Of a stretch of DNA of 64,000 nt, positions 33,718-43,153 are shown in pieces. The notes beneath the pieces were generated by a model. That model searched no databases and was not told the origin of the DNA. It was given only the letters and a program-made list of their open reading frames with translations. A program made the position numbers and the translations under genes. The DNA lies in assembly GCA_011365025.1 (NCBI GenBank), contig RDOF01000012.1, forward strand, positions 13,124 to 77,123. The letters are read 5' to 3'. Position 1 is the first letter of the stretch. The number at the start of each line of letters is the position of its first letter. The stretch comes from Candidatus Thorarchaeota archaeon (GTDB lineage Archaea > Asgardarchaeota > Thorarchaeia > Thorarchaeales > Thorarchaeaceae).

Positions 33718-35068
33718 CCCTGCGCTTGCCGGCTGCTGCGGACTCGACTAGAGGGTCCCAAGTGTCGCATATTGCCGGTGCGTAACAATTCTCGAAGTCA
33801 AAGAGCTGTTCTGCATCGATATTGCTTTGGATTCCCAAGGTCACAACATTAATTCGCATCGCAGCATCCTCAACACCAACTATCTGCCCGCCAATAAGCT
33901 TCCCCGAGGCCTTCTCATAATAGGTCTTGACCTTTAATTCCTGGCCACCCAGGTAATAGGGAGGCTTTGTGCTCCCCTTGATGGAACCCTTAACATAATC
34001 CACCTGAAAACGCCTAGCCAAGTCTTCGGTGAGACCAGTACTGGCAATCTCCATGCCGAATAATTTGGTCACCTTCGCGCCAACTATTCCTGGAAATCTT
34101 TCATCGCCACCAGCAGCATTAATTCCAGCCACACGACCTTGACGGACGGCAATTGTGCCAAGACCTCCAGCCATAGGATTCCTTGTGATGAATTCCTGAT
34201 GTTCCACGCAATCTCCACAGGCATAGACATCAGCCAAATTGGTCATCATACGATCATCCGTGGCAATTCCTCTCGTGGGACCAATCTTCACGCCTATGCT
34301 CTCGGCCAAACCCGTTGTTGGTCTTACACCAGTTGCTACAACGACAAAATCCGCGGCTATGGTAGACTCCGCACCACTTTTGCGGTCCTTCACGAGCACA
34401 CCAGTTGGTTCATGGCGCCCAAGGATTTCTTGTGCCGCGGTGTTCGTAAGGAGTTTAAGCCCGTGCCCAATGCAATGCTCTTCGACAATTGCGGCCATAT
34501 CCGGGTCAACCATTGCTAACAAAATGTTCGGAAGAAACTCAACAACTGTGACATCAAGACCTCTCTCGTGAAATGCCTCTGCGGTTTCCATTCCAACAAG
34601 ACCGCCACCAATTACAACAGCCTTCTTTGCGCGGCTAGCCTCAACAGCGAGTGATTTGGCATCATCAAGAGACCTTAGCCCATATACTCGTTTCTTGTCG
34701 AGGCCCCTAATTGGAGGGTCGGCATTCTTTGCGCCGGAGGCGAAGATAAGTGCATCATACTCTATGGTGCCTTCGCCGCCAATGCCATAGAAATGGAGTT
34801 CTCTTTTTGAGTGTTCAATATTATCTACCATAATTCCCAGCTTGGCATCGATATTGAGCGCAGCCCAGTTGTCAGGAGGCATCAGGATGAGGTCATCAAA
34901 TGCCTCAACCTTTCCAGAAATTGTATAGGGCAGACCACACCGAGAGTACTGGGAATATCGCTCTTCATTGAAGATGGAAATTGCCACCTTTCTATTCTGC
35001 TTCCGTGCCTGTAGCGCCGCAGTGGCGCCAGCAGCCCCGCATCCAATCACAGCAATATGCTCAACCAT
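33707..35068 (-). CDS. CoA-disulfide reductase / NADH oxidase-like flavoprotein
   Basis: About 453 residues of the FAD-dependent pyridine nucleotide-disulfide oxidoreductase family. It has VIGCGAAGATAAL for FAD at the N terminus. An SRCGLPYTISG active-site region (Cys44) follows, the place of the redox Cys in CoA-disulfide reductases and NADH oxidases. It also has VIGGGLVGMETAEAF for NAD(P)H and a C-terminal dimerisation domain. Members keep CoA or thiols reduced, or reduce oxygen or sulfur. The frame is open to 35275, but ATG 35068 gives the expected MVEHIAVIG start and has AGGAG 9 nt upstream. It is convergent with the macro-like gene, overlapping its end by 11 bp. Confidence 0.88.
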   Translation of the reverse strand: MVEHIAVIGCGAAGATAALQARKQNRKVAISIFNEERYSQYSRCGLPYTISGKVEAFDDLILMPPDNWAALNIDAKLGIMVDNIEHSKRELHFYGIGGEGTIEYDALIFASGAKNADPPIRGLDKKRVYGLRSLDDAKSLAVEASRAKKAVVIGGGLVGMETAEAFHERGLDVTVVEFLPNILLAMVDPDMAAIVEEHCIGHGLKLLTNTAAQEILGRHEPTGVLVKDRKSGAESTIAADFVVVATGVRPTTGLAESIGVKIGPTRGIATDDRMMTNLADVYACGDCVEHQEFITRNPMAGGLGTIAVRQGRVAGINAAGGDERFPGIVGAKVTKLFGMEIASTGLTEDLARRFQVDYVKGSIKGSTKPPYYLGGQELKVKTYYEKASGKLIGGQIVGVEDAAMRINVVTLGIQSNIDAEQLFDFENCYAPAICDTWDPLVESAAAGKRRVKK

Positions 35069-35294
35069 GATGAAGAACTCCTGAAGAGAATCCATTTTGT
35101 GGGTCCTTGTGCCTTCAACTTTAGCATATCGGTTCGGGAAGAAGGAATTATCAGGGCAATTTGTTGGCAAGAGTGCCCTTTTTTTGCCGAAAGCACAACC
35201 GGCGAAGCGATAAAAGGGCGAATGTGGAGCGGAATTAGGAGTAAGCCACCACAGGTTCGGTGTCTGGCTGTACAATCTGTTAGGAGCGAAGAAA

Positions 35295-38200
35295 ATGCGG
35301 TTTAGAGTTCACGGAGATTGCACTCAGAGTAGCGTCAACCAAAGTCCATTCCGTCCAACCAGAAGGATGGTTTCAGGAGAGGCAACATCCCTTCTACGAC
35401 TGGGGATTGCGTTCTATTTGTTGATGCTTGTCGCAATGCCAATGGTGGGAGGGGGATCATCCGCTTCTGCAACGCCAGTTGCAGTCTGTTCTCCCCCGCA
35501 GTCCATCACATCTCAAAGTGGCGACCTGTTTCAGTATAGTCTTCCTGGGTCAAACATACAAGTAGCAACTGGGTCCGTTTTAGGATACCACGGGTTCGCC
35601 TATGTTGTCGAAGTGGAGGCAAAACTATACTTCTTCGACCCCGTTCAAAATGCTACGCTGTCCATCGACTTCCCAATTGGTGATACAGATTATGGCTCAG
35701 GTCTTACCGGAGTGGATTATGACAATGATGGAAACACAGAGTTTGTCTTTCGCGACTACTACGATTCCTCACATCATCTTATCTTGGCAGATATTGATGA
35801 TGATACCGTTTCAGTCTTTCGAATCTCGTTCAACCTCCCAAGCGTCGTAGGTGTGGGAGATTTCAACGGAGACACTTTTCCAGATGTGGCTGTCCGTAAC
35901 AACAATGTCAACACCGATATTCTCATCCTAGATTTGCAACATAATGCTACACTTGCCCATTGGCTATCCAATGATTCTCAGCTCTTTGCAGTAGGAAGGT
36001 TTGCAAGTGCGACTGAGGACTCCTTGGCAATTATTAGCAGATGGTCAGGGTCACCAAGAAGAAATCTCACCGTTGTTGATGGATCTGGAGCAGCAATCCA
36101 GTCACTTGATACTGGCATCTCCATTGAGGATATCGCCACCTTCCACCATGGTGCCGGCTACGATGAGATTGCCTTGGTGGATTCTAGCGGAGACTTAACG
36201 GTGCGCTATGGCAATACGCCAGGCATTCTATTCAACCAGCCAATAGATCCCCTCGCTTCCAGTAACATGTATGTTGATACAGGCTTCTTCAACTCTGATG
36301 GCCAAGAGGATTTGGTAGTAGTCAGCAGGTCCTCAGAAACTGCATTCTTCCGGGACGGAAACATGGGGTTCTCGATTGGACAGACCGATGAAGTATTCAT
36401 CTTCAGTCACAAGAGACTTGGCACAGGATACATAGACCAAGACGCTCTGTCAGATTTGGCAATAGCACATGTATCTGGTGGACTTGGCATAATTCGCGGC
36501 GCAGACAGAAGTATGGCTTATATTGAGTACTTGATCGATATCCGCACAAATATAGGCTCATACCAAATTCTGCTTCTGGATGTGAATACCGATGGGCGAG
36601 TCGATGTTGTATGTCGGGTAGGAGACATGGTCTTTATAGTGTTGAGCGATACAAGTCCGCCAGAGCTAGACCTGCAACCAATCAAACCAGCTCATCCAAC
36701 CATTCTTGATGACTATGTGGAAATCTCGGTCATTGTGAGTGAATCCACAATCATTGAAGAGTCGACGCTCTTTGTCAAGGCCCCGGGAGATTCCATTTTC
36801 ACCGAGTATGAGATGTACGAGTCGCATACAAGTTCTAGGTACTACGCCTTTGTAAGCGGACTGCAACCAGGAGGGTATCTGTTCTATATCGAATTTAGGG
36901 ATGTATTTCTCAACGTGGGCGCACTTGGGAGTGTTTCAGCTCCCCTCGAATTCGAGGTTGTAGGTCACAGCGTATGGGAAGTGGATAAGACAGATGGCAT
37001 ATACTTTGGTCCCGGCAGCCACCTGCTAGATATGGGGAACCTTTCAGATGGTAGTTCCGTCCTATACACTTTGTCGAGTGACAAGGCAGGCGAATTGACT
37101 CTTGCCAAGTATAGCCTTGATGGAATGCTCCTCGACAATCTTACAATCATTCCCACCCTAGTGGAGTACTATGAAGTATACGCAATGATGCTGAATGACG
37201 ATAATGTTACAGACGTCTTAGTACTAGCGTACTATTACGAGAAGCCGCCAATCACAGAATACTATGCATTTCACGGGAGCAATCTGTCACTCATCGGCCA
37301 AGGGCAGACGACTGAAACATTCAAGACTTTCAGGTTCGTGGAGGTCTTCGATGATGATGGTGATGGACTGGAAGAGCTCTTTGCCTTGGACGAAGCTGGG
37401 GAACGTTTGGCAAAGATGGACTCTGACCTCAGCTGGATAGGTGCAGATTTGCCCGCTTCTGCTGACAATCCTCTTGGCTTTGCGTTGCTTCGAGAAACCG
37501 GCGTACCAATCATTGCACTTGCGCGTGGCAATTTGAGGATTGAACTCTACAATGGAATGACGCTCAATAGATACAGGGTACTCGATGCGGAAATACCAAC
37601 TTATTCAAGTCAAGAGTTCATTCAACTCTCCCGATACCATAACTCAACACTGGGGAGAGATCTGTTTATTGCAGGCTACACCTACTGGGATGCTTCAGTT
37701 CCATTGACCAGATTCTACATATTTAACGAAGTGGCAACGTCACTTATCGGAGACGTCGAGTATACAATCCCCAATGAGAATCTCCTGAAGTTTTATCCAT
37801 CAGACTCATCGGAAATAGGTGCTGATGGAGTGTTCATAATAACATCTGGAGGCGATTTGCGACTGGCAACTTTGAGCAGTTCGCTTTCCACTCTGTGGAG
37901 TACGGCAATCACTCAAGCATCTCCCCTTAGTATGTTGGTTACGGATTTCGACGGTGATTCGAAGGGAGAATTCGTTTTGTTTACAGACCAAGATGAGATG
38001 CTAACGTCAGTATCAATAGAGGGCGAAATCGAGTGGGCTGTTAAGATTGGGGAAGTCCACCACCCAATTGCCGTTGGAAATATAGATCTTGGATTTGGCA
38101 CGGAAATCGCTGCGTACCCAGCTTCGACAAGAACAACAACAAAGCTGATTGTCATAAGGAATTTGGATACTTACTATCAATTGGATGTCACAGCAGCCTA

Positions 38201-40805
38201 CCAACCCACAGATGTTGTGCAGGGTAGCTTGCTTAAGGCAAATGTAACGGTCACCAACATCCATGGCGAGTACGTTGAAGACGCCGTCGTTTCAATGATA
38301 GTCCAGTACACCCAAGGCGGGGAACAAATCAATAATCCCTTTGGGTTCTACTATGATGGGCCCAACAGCAAGTATAGGATGTTCACAGAGGCGATTTGGC
38401 CGATTGGAATTGCAAATGTGAGTTTTGGGGTAGACCATCAGTTCTACCACTCGTGGTCCTCGACGATTCTTGGAGGCCTCACGGTGAGATCCGACCTTGA
38501 CGTGAAAATATTCCCGGGAGAAGCTGTTCTGCAAGGGGAGGACCAAATCGTTGAAGTTCAGATCCAAGACAATTTGGGATTCAAGGTCGCTAACGCCGAG
38601 GTATTCGTGGATGTAGAGGGATTGGCTATTCCTGCTACCTTTGATGGGAAGAATTACGTTGCAGTTTTCTCCAATGTCACTTTGCCTACAGGCCCTCATC
38701 AGATTATCGCGACCGCCAATCATCCCTTTGCTAATGAGTCGATCAAAACGGTCTCGTTCACTGTTCACACGACAGTAGACGACCTTATCTACACGGAGAG
38801 CTTCCCGAGTTCAATAGCTCAAGGCCAGTACATTTCAGCATGGCTCAACATCACCGACAAATATAGCAATCCCTTCGTCAACGCCAAGGTCACGATAAGA
38901 ATAGCCGAACTCTCCGCAATCCTGCCGCAGATTGTGCCAGGATGTTACCTGTATACCGGGACGCTAGATGTCGGGATAGGACTCCATAATCTGGAAATCT
39001 CCGCAGAGCACGAATTCACATTTGGCGCATTTATTGGAGAAACCCCGCTCGTTGTAACTGGTGACCTCAAACCAATTGTTGTGATGGACACCATTGTCAC
39101 AGCAGGGGAGAACTTCGAAATTGATGTGTTTGTCCAGGATAGCCTTAGGCCAGTAATAGCTGGAGCAGAGGTGACCATTGAAGTCCACGGGGTTAACTAT
39201 ACCGCGACAATGGATACCGAAAACCCTGCAAGATTTCTGGCGGACCTTCTGGCGGACCTTCCTGTTGGACAGAATTTCATTACTGTATATGTGAGCGCCG
39301 AATACGCATCCGACTGGTCAGCTACATTTCCAATCCTTGTCAAGTCTACTCCCGTTTTGGATGTCTTCTACTCGAACAGAATAGTGCAAGGAGAGGCAAC
39401 TGAAATCAGAATCCAGTTGGAGGATTGGAGAGGTTCTCCTGTAACAGGAGCGACCGTGAACCTGAATATCCGAGCGTCTACCCGGCTCTTCTCTGACTTT
39501 GGTAACGGAACATACGTCATTCTTGTTTCAACAACGGGCTGGAACCCTCTCGAATACAACTTCAGCATCACAGCAAATCATCCCTACCTAGAATACCAAC
39601 CGCCCTATGAAGGAGTAATAACTGTGAGCGGGCTCGTGGAGATCTCGGTGAATACCGCTCCAGACACTCTGGTGGCGGGAAGCGCGGCAGACATTATTGT
39701 CAATGTTCAGGACCTCTATGGCAATCCATTGCCTGGATTGCAGGTGGAGGTTGCCCTGGGGATTCATTCTGTTATGGCTGAGGAAACTGATTTGGCGGGA
39801 GAGTACATTGCACACTTTGCAGTCATTGAAGTCGAACATTGGGGCGACAACTCAATACAGGTAATGGTCAACGGAGAATTGGTCGGAGAGAATAGCTTCT
39901 CCGAACAGCATTTCGTATCGGCTGCCGTCCCAGACCTCAGCCTAAGCCCTTCCTCCTTGACTGTATTTGGTGCTGGCTCGTTTCTCATTAGTATCATTGG
40001 ATTGCTGATCTACTTCAGAATTGCAGCCTCTATGCGAGTGAAGGACAAGTCAGATGAAGGAATGAAGAAGACGGTCCGCTCAATAGACAGACTATACATG
40101 GGATTGGTTACAGGAAGTGGTCTCACACTTGCAGCTTCTTGGAGCGCAGCAGCTGGGGGAGAGTACCTTGCTGCCCTGGCTCTTGCTGTGCTTCTCCTTG
40201 GCATATCTGTGCTGCTCTATGGATTATGGCTCTATCGAGATGCAATGGCTTCTGTCTTTGTGAAGAACACACTCGACCGAAGAAGGATGGTGCTCGGACT
40301 ATGGCACCTCTTCTTTGTTCCAGTGGTAATATGGATGATATTCACATATGGAACGCATGTGGAATGGTTCGATCAGTACATTCTTGCTCAATCATTGCAA
40401 TTCGAAGGCATCAGAATCCCCACAATCATGACTACAATATTTGCTGCATATGTATCTTCAATTCTCATTGTCGTCATAAACCTCTACAGGGAGATTGGCA
40501 AGGGGATGAAGAGAATTGAGAGAATGATTGAGGCAGACACTCCGGCGGAGATTGTCGAAGAGGAACGCGCATTGATGACAGAAAAGTTTGGCTCGTCAAT
40601 CCGAGTGAAGTTCCTGATGTTCTTGGTCGTGATAGCAGCGACCACTGTAATGTCCATGGATTTCTTGAAGAGCTATTCTCTGGCAGTCATCATCCTGATA
40701 CCTGTAGTGTTTCTGGTGGTAATTCCGTTCCTCACCTCAAAGATCTTGCAGGTATTTGGAAAGGCATCGAGCGTGTTCTCACGTAAGAAGAGCACAGTTG
40801 AATGA
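35295..40805 (+). CDS. Giant receptor-like surface protein (propeller, Ig repeats, about seven TM)
   Basis: An 1836-residue protein. A signal or anchor segment lies near residues 35-56 (RLGIAFYLLMLVAMPMVGGG); the start could also be the ATG at about 35367. Residues from about 60 to 960 hold FG-GAP-like beta-propeller repeats with Asp-rich loops (DYDNDGNTEF about 142; DVNTDGRVDV about 429; DFDGDSKGEF about 883). About 965-1540 hold six Ig-like repeats, for example VQGSLLKANVTVTNIHGEYV and VAGSAADIIVNVQDLYGNPL. The C-terminal 290 residues contain about seven TM helices and a charged cytoplasmic loop (RIERMIEADTPAEIVEEERA). A large ectodomain followed by seven TM resembles receptor architecture; the ligand and signalling partner are unknown. 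Confidence 0.8.
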   Translation: MRFRVHGDCTQSSVNQSPFRPTRRMVSGEATSLLRLGIAFYLLMLVAMPMVGGGSSASATPVAVCSPPQSITSQSGDLFQYSLPGSNIQVATGSVLGYHGFAYVVEVEAKLYFFDPVQNATLSIDFPIGDTDYGSGLTGVDYDNDGNTEFVFRDYYDSSHHLILADIDDDTVSVFRISFNLPSVVGVGDFNGDTFPDVAVRNNNVNTDILILDLQHNATLAHWLSNDSQLFAVGRFASATEDSLAIISRWSGSPRRNLTVVDGSGAAIQSLDTGISIEDIATFHHGAGYDEIALVDSSGDLTVRYGNTPGILFNQPIDPLASSNMYVDTGFFNSDGQEDLVVVSRSSETAFFRDGNMGFSIGQTDEVFIFSHKRLGTGYIDQDALSDLAIAHVSGGLGIIRGADRSMAYIEYLIDIRTNIGSYQILLLDVNTDGRVDVVCRVGDMVFIVLSDTSPPELDLQPIKPAHPTILDDYVEISVIVSESTIIEESTLFVKAPGDSIFTEYEMYESHTSSRYYAFVSGLQPGGYLFYIEFRDVFLNVGALGSVSAPLEFEVVGHSVWEVDKTDGIYFGPGSHLLDMGNLSDGSSVLYTLSSDKAGELTLAKYSLDGMLLDNLTIIPTLVEYYEVYAMMLNDDNVTDVLVLAYYYEKPPITEYYAFHGSNLSLIGQGQTTETFKTFRFVEVFDDDGDGLEELFALDEAGERLAKMDSDLSWIGADLPASADNPLGFALLRETGVPIIALARGNLRIELYNGMTLNRYRVLDAEIPTYSSQEFIQLSRYHNSTLGRDLFIAGYTYWDASVPLTRFYIFNEVATSLIGDVEYTIPNENLLKFYPSDSSEIGADGVFIITSGGDLRLATLSSSLSTLWSTAITQASPLSMLVTDFDGDSKGEFVLFTDQDEMLTSVSIEGEIEWAVKIGEVHHPIAVGNIDLGFGTEIAAYPASTRTTTKLIVIRNLDTYYQLDVTAAYQPTDVVQGSLLKANVTVTNIHGEYVEDAVVSMIVQYTQGGEQINNPFGFYYDGPNSKYRMFTEAIWPIGIANVSFGVDHQFYHSWSSTILGGLTVRSDLDVKIFPGEAVLQGEDQIVEVQIQDNLGFKVANAEVFVDVEGLAIPATFDGKNYVAVFSNVTLPTGPHQIIATANHPFANESIKTVSFTVHTTVDDLIYTESFPSSIAQGQYISAWLNITDKYSNPFVNAKVTIRIAELSAILPQIVPGCYLYTGTLDVGIGLHNLEISAEHEFTFGAFIGETPLVVTGDLKPIVVMDTIVTAGENFEIDVFVQDSLRPVIAGAEVTIEVHGVNYTATMDTENPARFLADLLADLPVGQNFITVYVSAEYASDWSATFPILVKSTPVLDVFYSNRIVQGEATEIRIQLEDWRGSPVTGATVNLNIRASTRLFSDFGNGTYVILVSTTGWNPLEYNFSITANHPYLEYQPPYEGVITVSGLVEISVNTAPDTLVAGSAADIIVNVQDLYGNPLPGLQVEVALGIHSVMAEETDLAGEYIAHFAVIEVEHWGDNSIQVMVNGELVGENSFSEQHFVSAAVPDLSLSPSSLTVFGAGSFLISIIGLLIYFRIAASMRVKDKSDEGMKKTVRSIDRLYMGLVTGSGLTLAASWSAAAGGEYLAALALAVLLLGISVLLYGLWLYRDAMASVFVKNTLDRRRMVLGLWHLFFVPVVIWMIFTYGTHVEWFDQYILAQSLQFEGIRIPTIMTTIFAAYVSSILIVVINLYREIGKGMKRIERMIEADTPAEIVEEERALMTEKFGSSIRVKFLMFLVVIAATTVMSMDFLKSYSLAVIILIPVVFLVVIPFLTSKILQVFGKASSVFSRKKSTVE

Positions 40806-40812
40806 AAAATGG

Positions 40813-40838
40813 GGTGATGGCTCATGCGAGCCATCATC
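40813..40838. terminator. Hairpin between convergent genes
   Basis: TGATGGCTC (40815-40823), loop ATGC, GAGCCATCA (40828-40836) form a perfect 9-bp stem, extendable by a wobble and a G-C pair. It sits between the stops at 40805 and 40860 of two convergent genes, a good place for a shared terminator. Confidence 0.6.
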
Positions 40839-40859
40839 ACCATCCGACACTAGGGACCA

Positions 40860-42455
40860 TTAGTCACCGTCGTCATCATATTCGTCAGTTCCTGGAGAAG
40901 GTTCATCAACGAGATCTTCAGACACCATTTCGTCTTCTGTTTCTTCATCTTCAGAATCTTCTTCTACATCACTATCGGCAATTGGTTCCTCTGCTGGCTC
41001 CGGTACTTCTTCTGGTTCGGGTATGGATTCATCTACAACGGGAGCCGGTGCTCTTGCTTCTTCAGTATCCTGTACAGGTGCCTCTTCTGTGATTGGAATG
41101 CCCTGATCATCCAGCTCAACGCGCAGCTTCTGAACCTGAGTCTTTCGGGCGAAGTAAAGGGCAACAATGACACCAAGGGAGAGCGCTCCTCCAACAACCG
41201 TTAGGGTTGTTTGGAATTGACTTGCCGAACCGCCTAGCAGCTGCTGCCAAGTGATTATAAGAAAAGCCAGTCCTGCAATGTTCATCACGAAACTTCGAAA
41301 GGGTGTTTCAACCTTCGTGATTTCAACAACACCCGCATCGACAAATGCAGCTCCAATTACTCCTGCATTGTATTCATTTGACTTGGTCTTTTTCGCGATT
41401 TTCCTGATTGAGAGAGATTTCTTCTTACCAAGTAGCCGCAGTGCTCCATTTGACTTTTGAACCAGAAGATCCGCATAGGCTTCTGATGCCTCTTGAATAT
41501 CTATTTTGCACTTCTGACAAGATGTGGCATCCTTCTTCCATTTCTTGCGGCACTTCGGGCAAATGTCCTTCCTCCAGGCGTCAGGCGCGATTTCGCGAAT
41601 GCTTTGGCGAACATTGTAAGCACTGATGCCCTCTGAAGTGCCCTCGTCTTCTTCAACGGCCTCCTTCTTTTTCTTCACCTTGACCATACCGGCGACAAGT
41701 GAGAAGAGCACTGGCAATGCCCCAAGAACCGTAAGGTCCGGCAGCGATCGAATCTCCCCAGCCTTCTTCTGAATTGAGCGCACCTTGTGAGCCGTTTGAA
41801 TACCATCAAAGAGAGACTTGAAGTTCACTGCTGTTCCAACAACTGCACCACCAGTAGCCACAGCGGTTGCGATGCCAGCAACAGATGTGATTGCATCTAG
41901 GAAATCAGTAGGCGGAAGTCTCAGGAAGAAAACCTGCTCTATACTATGACTTGGAGGAGCGCCTAGGTCTTCCCCTTCGAGCCAATAGTAGAGAATGACT
42001 GAAGCTTCGAATTGCCCTGTGATAAGGTCAATCTCAAAGCCAGCGACTGTGGTTTCAAGGTAACTGCCAAGAGCTAGTTGAGCTGACACTGGAGTGACAG
42101 GGGCTTCGGGAGGAATGCTTGTCACGCTCTCATTCAATCCGATAGCCAGCTCGAATACCTTGATGCTCTGGTAGTAGAAACCAAGGGCGCCGGTAAGATT
42201 GGAAATCGCCTGAGTTCCAACAACATCAATGGCAATGTCAATTGTCGTCAGCCCCTCCAGATCAATAAGAATGGGAGTCGTCTGGTTAGTCTGCGTTATA
42301 CTGACATCATTCACGGCAATGTAGGCCTGAAGATGCGTGTCACCAAACCAGTCATCGGGGTCTTGAGCAGACGTCAACGTTACGCTGCCTACTAACATCA
42401 GAGCAATGAACACGGCAAAACCAAGTAGTAACTTCCTTTTTTGAAAGCGTGCCAT
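40860..42455 (-). CDS. Membrane protein with zinc ribbon and acidic tail
   Basis: A 531-residue protein. Residues 1-30 are a signal peptide (LLLGFAVFIALMLVGSVTLT). An ectodomain of about 160 residues and two hydrophobic segments follow (AITSVAGIATAVATGGAVVG; DLTVLGALPVLFSLVAGMV). Next is a cytoplasmic-like region with a short zinc ribbon (CPKC-x10-CQKC) and a winged-helix-like stretch (SLSIRKIAKKTKSNEYNAGV, then IGAAFVDAGVVEIT). Two more TM helices follow, and the last 80 residues are strongly acidic (EPEEVPEPAEEPIADSDVEE). I recognise no family. A receiver-domain gene lies 80 bp upstream in the same direction and may be co-transcribed. Confidence 0.6.
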   Translation of the reverse strand: MARFQKRKLLLGFAVFIALMLVGSVTLTSAQDPDDWFGDTHLQAYIAVNDVSITQTNQTTPILIDLEGLTTIDIAIDVVGTQAISNLTGALGFYYQSIKVFELAIGLNESVTSIPPEAPVTPVSAQLALGSYLETTVAGFEIDLITGQFEASVILYYWLEGEDLGAPPSHSIEQVFFLRLPPTDFLDAITSVAGIATAVATGGAVVGTAVNFKSLFDGIQTAHKVRSIQKKAGEIRSLPDLTVLGALPVLFSLVAGMVKVKKKKEAVEEDEGTSEGISAYNVRQSIREIAPDAWRKDICPKCRKKWKKDATSCQKCKIDIQEASEAYADLLVQKSNGALRLLGKKKSLSIRKIAKKTKSNEYNAGVIGAAFVDAGVVEITKVETPFRSFVMNIAGLAFLIITWQQLLGGSASQFQTTLTVVGGALSLGVIVALYFARKTQVQKLRVELDDQGIPITEEAPVQDTEEARAPAPVVDESIPEPEEVPEPAEEPIADSDVEEDSEDEETEDEMVSEDLVDEPSPGTDEYDDDGD

Positions 42456-42534
42456 TTCACATATCCTCTCAGGTCTTTATGATAGGGACAAGTTCTGTGG
42501 TTCTGACAGTTGAAAAGCGTTTTTGTTCTGTAAC

Positions 42535-42942
42535 TCAGCTGGGATTCAAAGCGGACCGAGGCATACTTCTCAGCATTTCTGCAACCTTCATTGCGACTGT
42601 CCCCAGCCCCTCGCTCTTTTGCATAAGACCTTTGGCACCGGCCTGTAAAGCCTCTGATATTAGACCAGGATTCACATATGCAGACAAAATGTGAACATTG
42701 TTGATTCCGAGTTCGGCAAGTCGCTCGGTACATGTGATTCCATCCATAACAGGCATTTTCAGGTCCATTAGGGTTATGTGAGGAATGCAGCCATCCTTGG
42801 CCATTTTCTCCGCCATGACAATTGCCTCATATCCATTCTTTGCATGGATGACCTCAAAGTCGTCTATGAACCTGCGGAGATAGGATTCCATGATTTCCGC
42901 TATAGCAAGTTCATCGTCGACAATGAAGATTCTTATGGTCAT
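42535..42942 (-). CDS. CheY-like response regulator receiver
   Basis: A 135-residue single receiver domain. The acidic pocket is IVDDE near the N terminus, the phosphoacceptor Asp is in ITLMDLKMPVMDG, the switch Ser is in HILSAY, and the conserved Lys is in LMQKSEG. There is no output domain, so it should act by protein contact, as in CheY or Spo0F. No histidine kinase is visible in this window. It lies 80 bp upstream of the zinc-ribbon membrane protein and is divergent from the aminotransferase gene. The start is ATG 42942; the adjacent upstream sequence is AT-rich. Confidence 0.93.
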   Translation of the reverse strand: MTIRIFIVDDELAIAEIMESYLRRFIDDFEVIHAKNGYEAIVMAEKMAKDGCIPHITLMDLKMPVMDGITCTERLAELGINNVHILSAYVNPGLISEALQAGAKGLMQKSEGLGTVAMKVAEMLRSMPRSALNPS

Positions 42943-43106
42943 TAGCGGACCCCTTCTCTGATTAGATGGTTTCTGAACATATTATATCAATAATCGGGCT
43001 TAAGAATTGCTAGGTCCAACAAAATTGGAACTCTGAGGGGAAGAAAGACAGATGGCACCGTCATGGCGAATGTACCTATGATTTGCAGTTTGTCTGGTCA
43101 CGAAGC

Positions 43107-43114
43107 CTTTTATG
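43107..43114 (+). promoter_or_regulatory. TATA box of the aminotransferase gene
   Basis: CTTTTATG lies 40-47 bp before the preferred ATG 43154. Transcription would begin near 43135, just before AAGGTG (43139-43144). This supports 43154 over the upstream ATG 43112, which would fall inside the TATA region. Confidence 0.5.
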
Positions 43115-43153
43115 ATGCATTTGGTGTACGGTATACTTCAAGGTGTTTTTGAA

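Noticed and set aside
35069..35275. An N-terminal extension of the CoA-disulfide-reductase-like protein
   Set aside because: About 69 extra residues without similarity precede the FAD motif; ATG 35068 has AGGAG at a proper distance and gives the standard N terminus.
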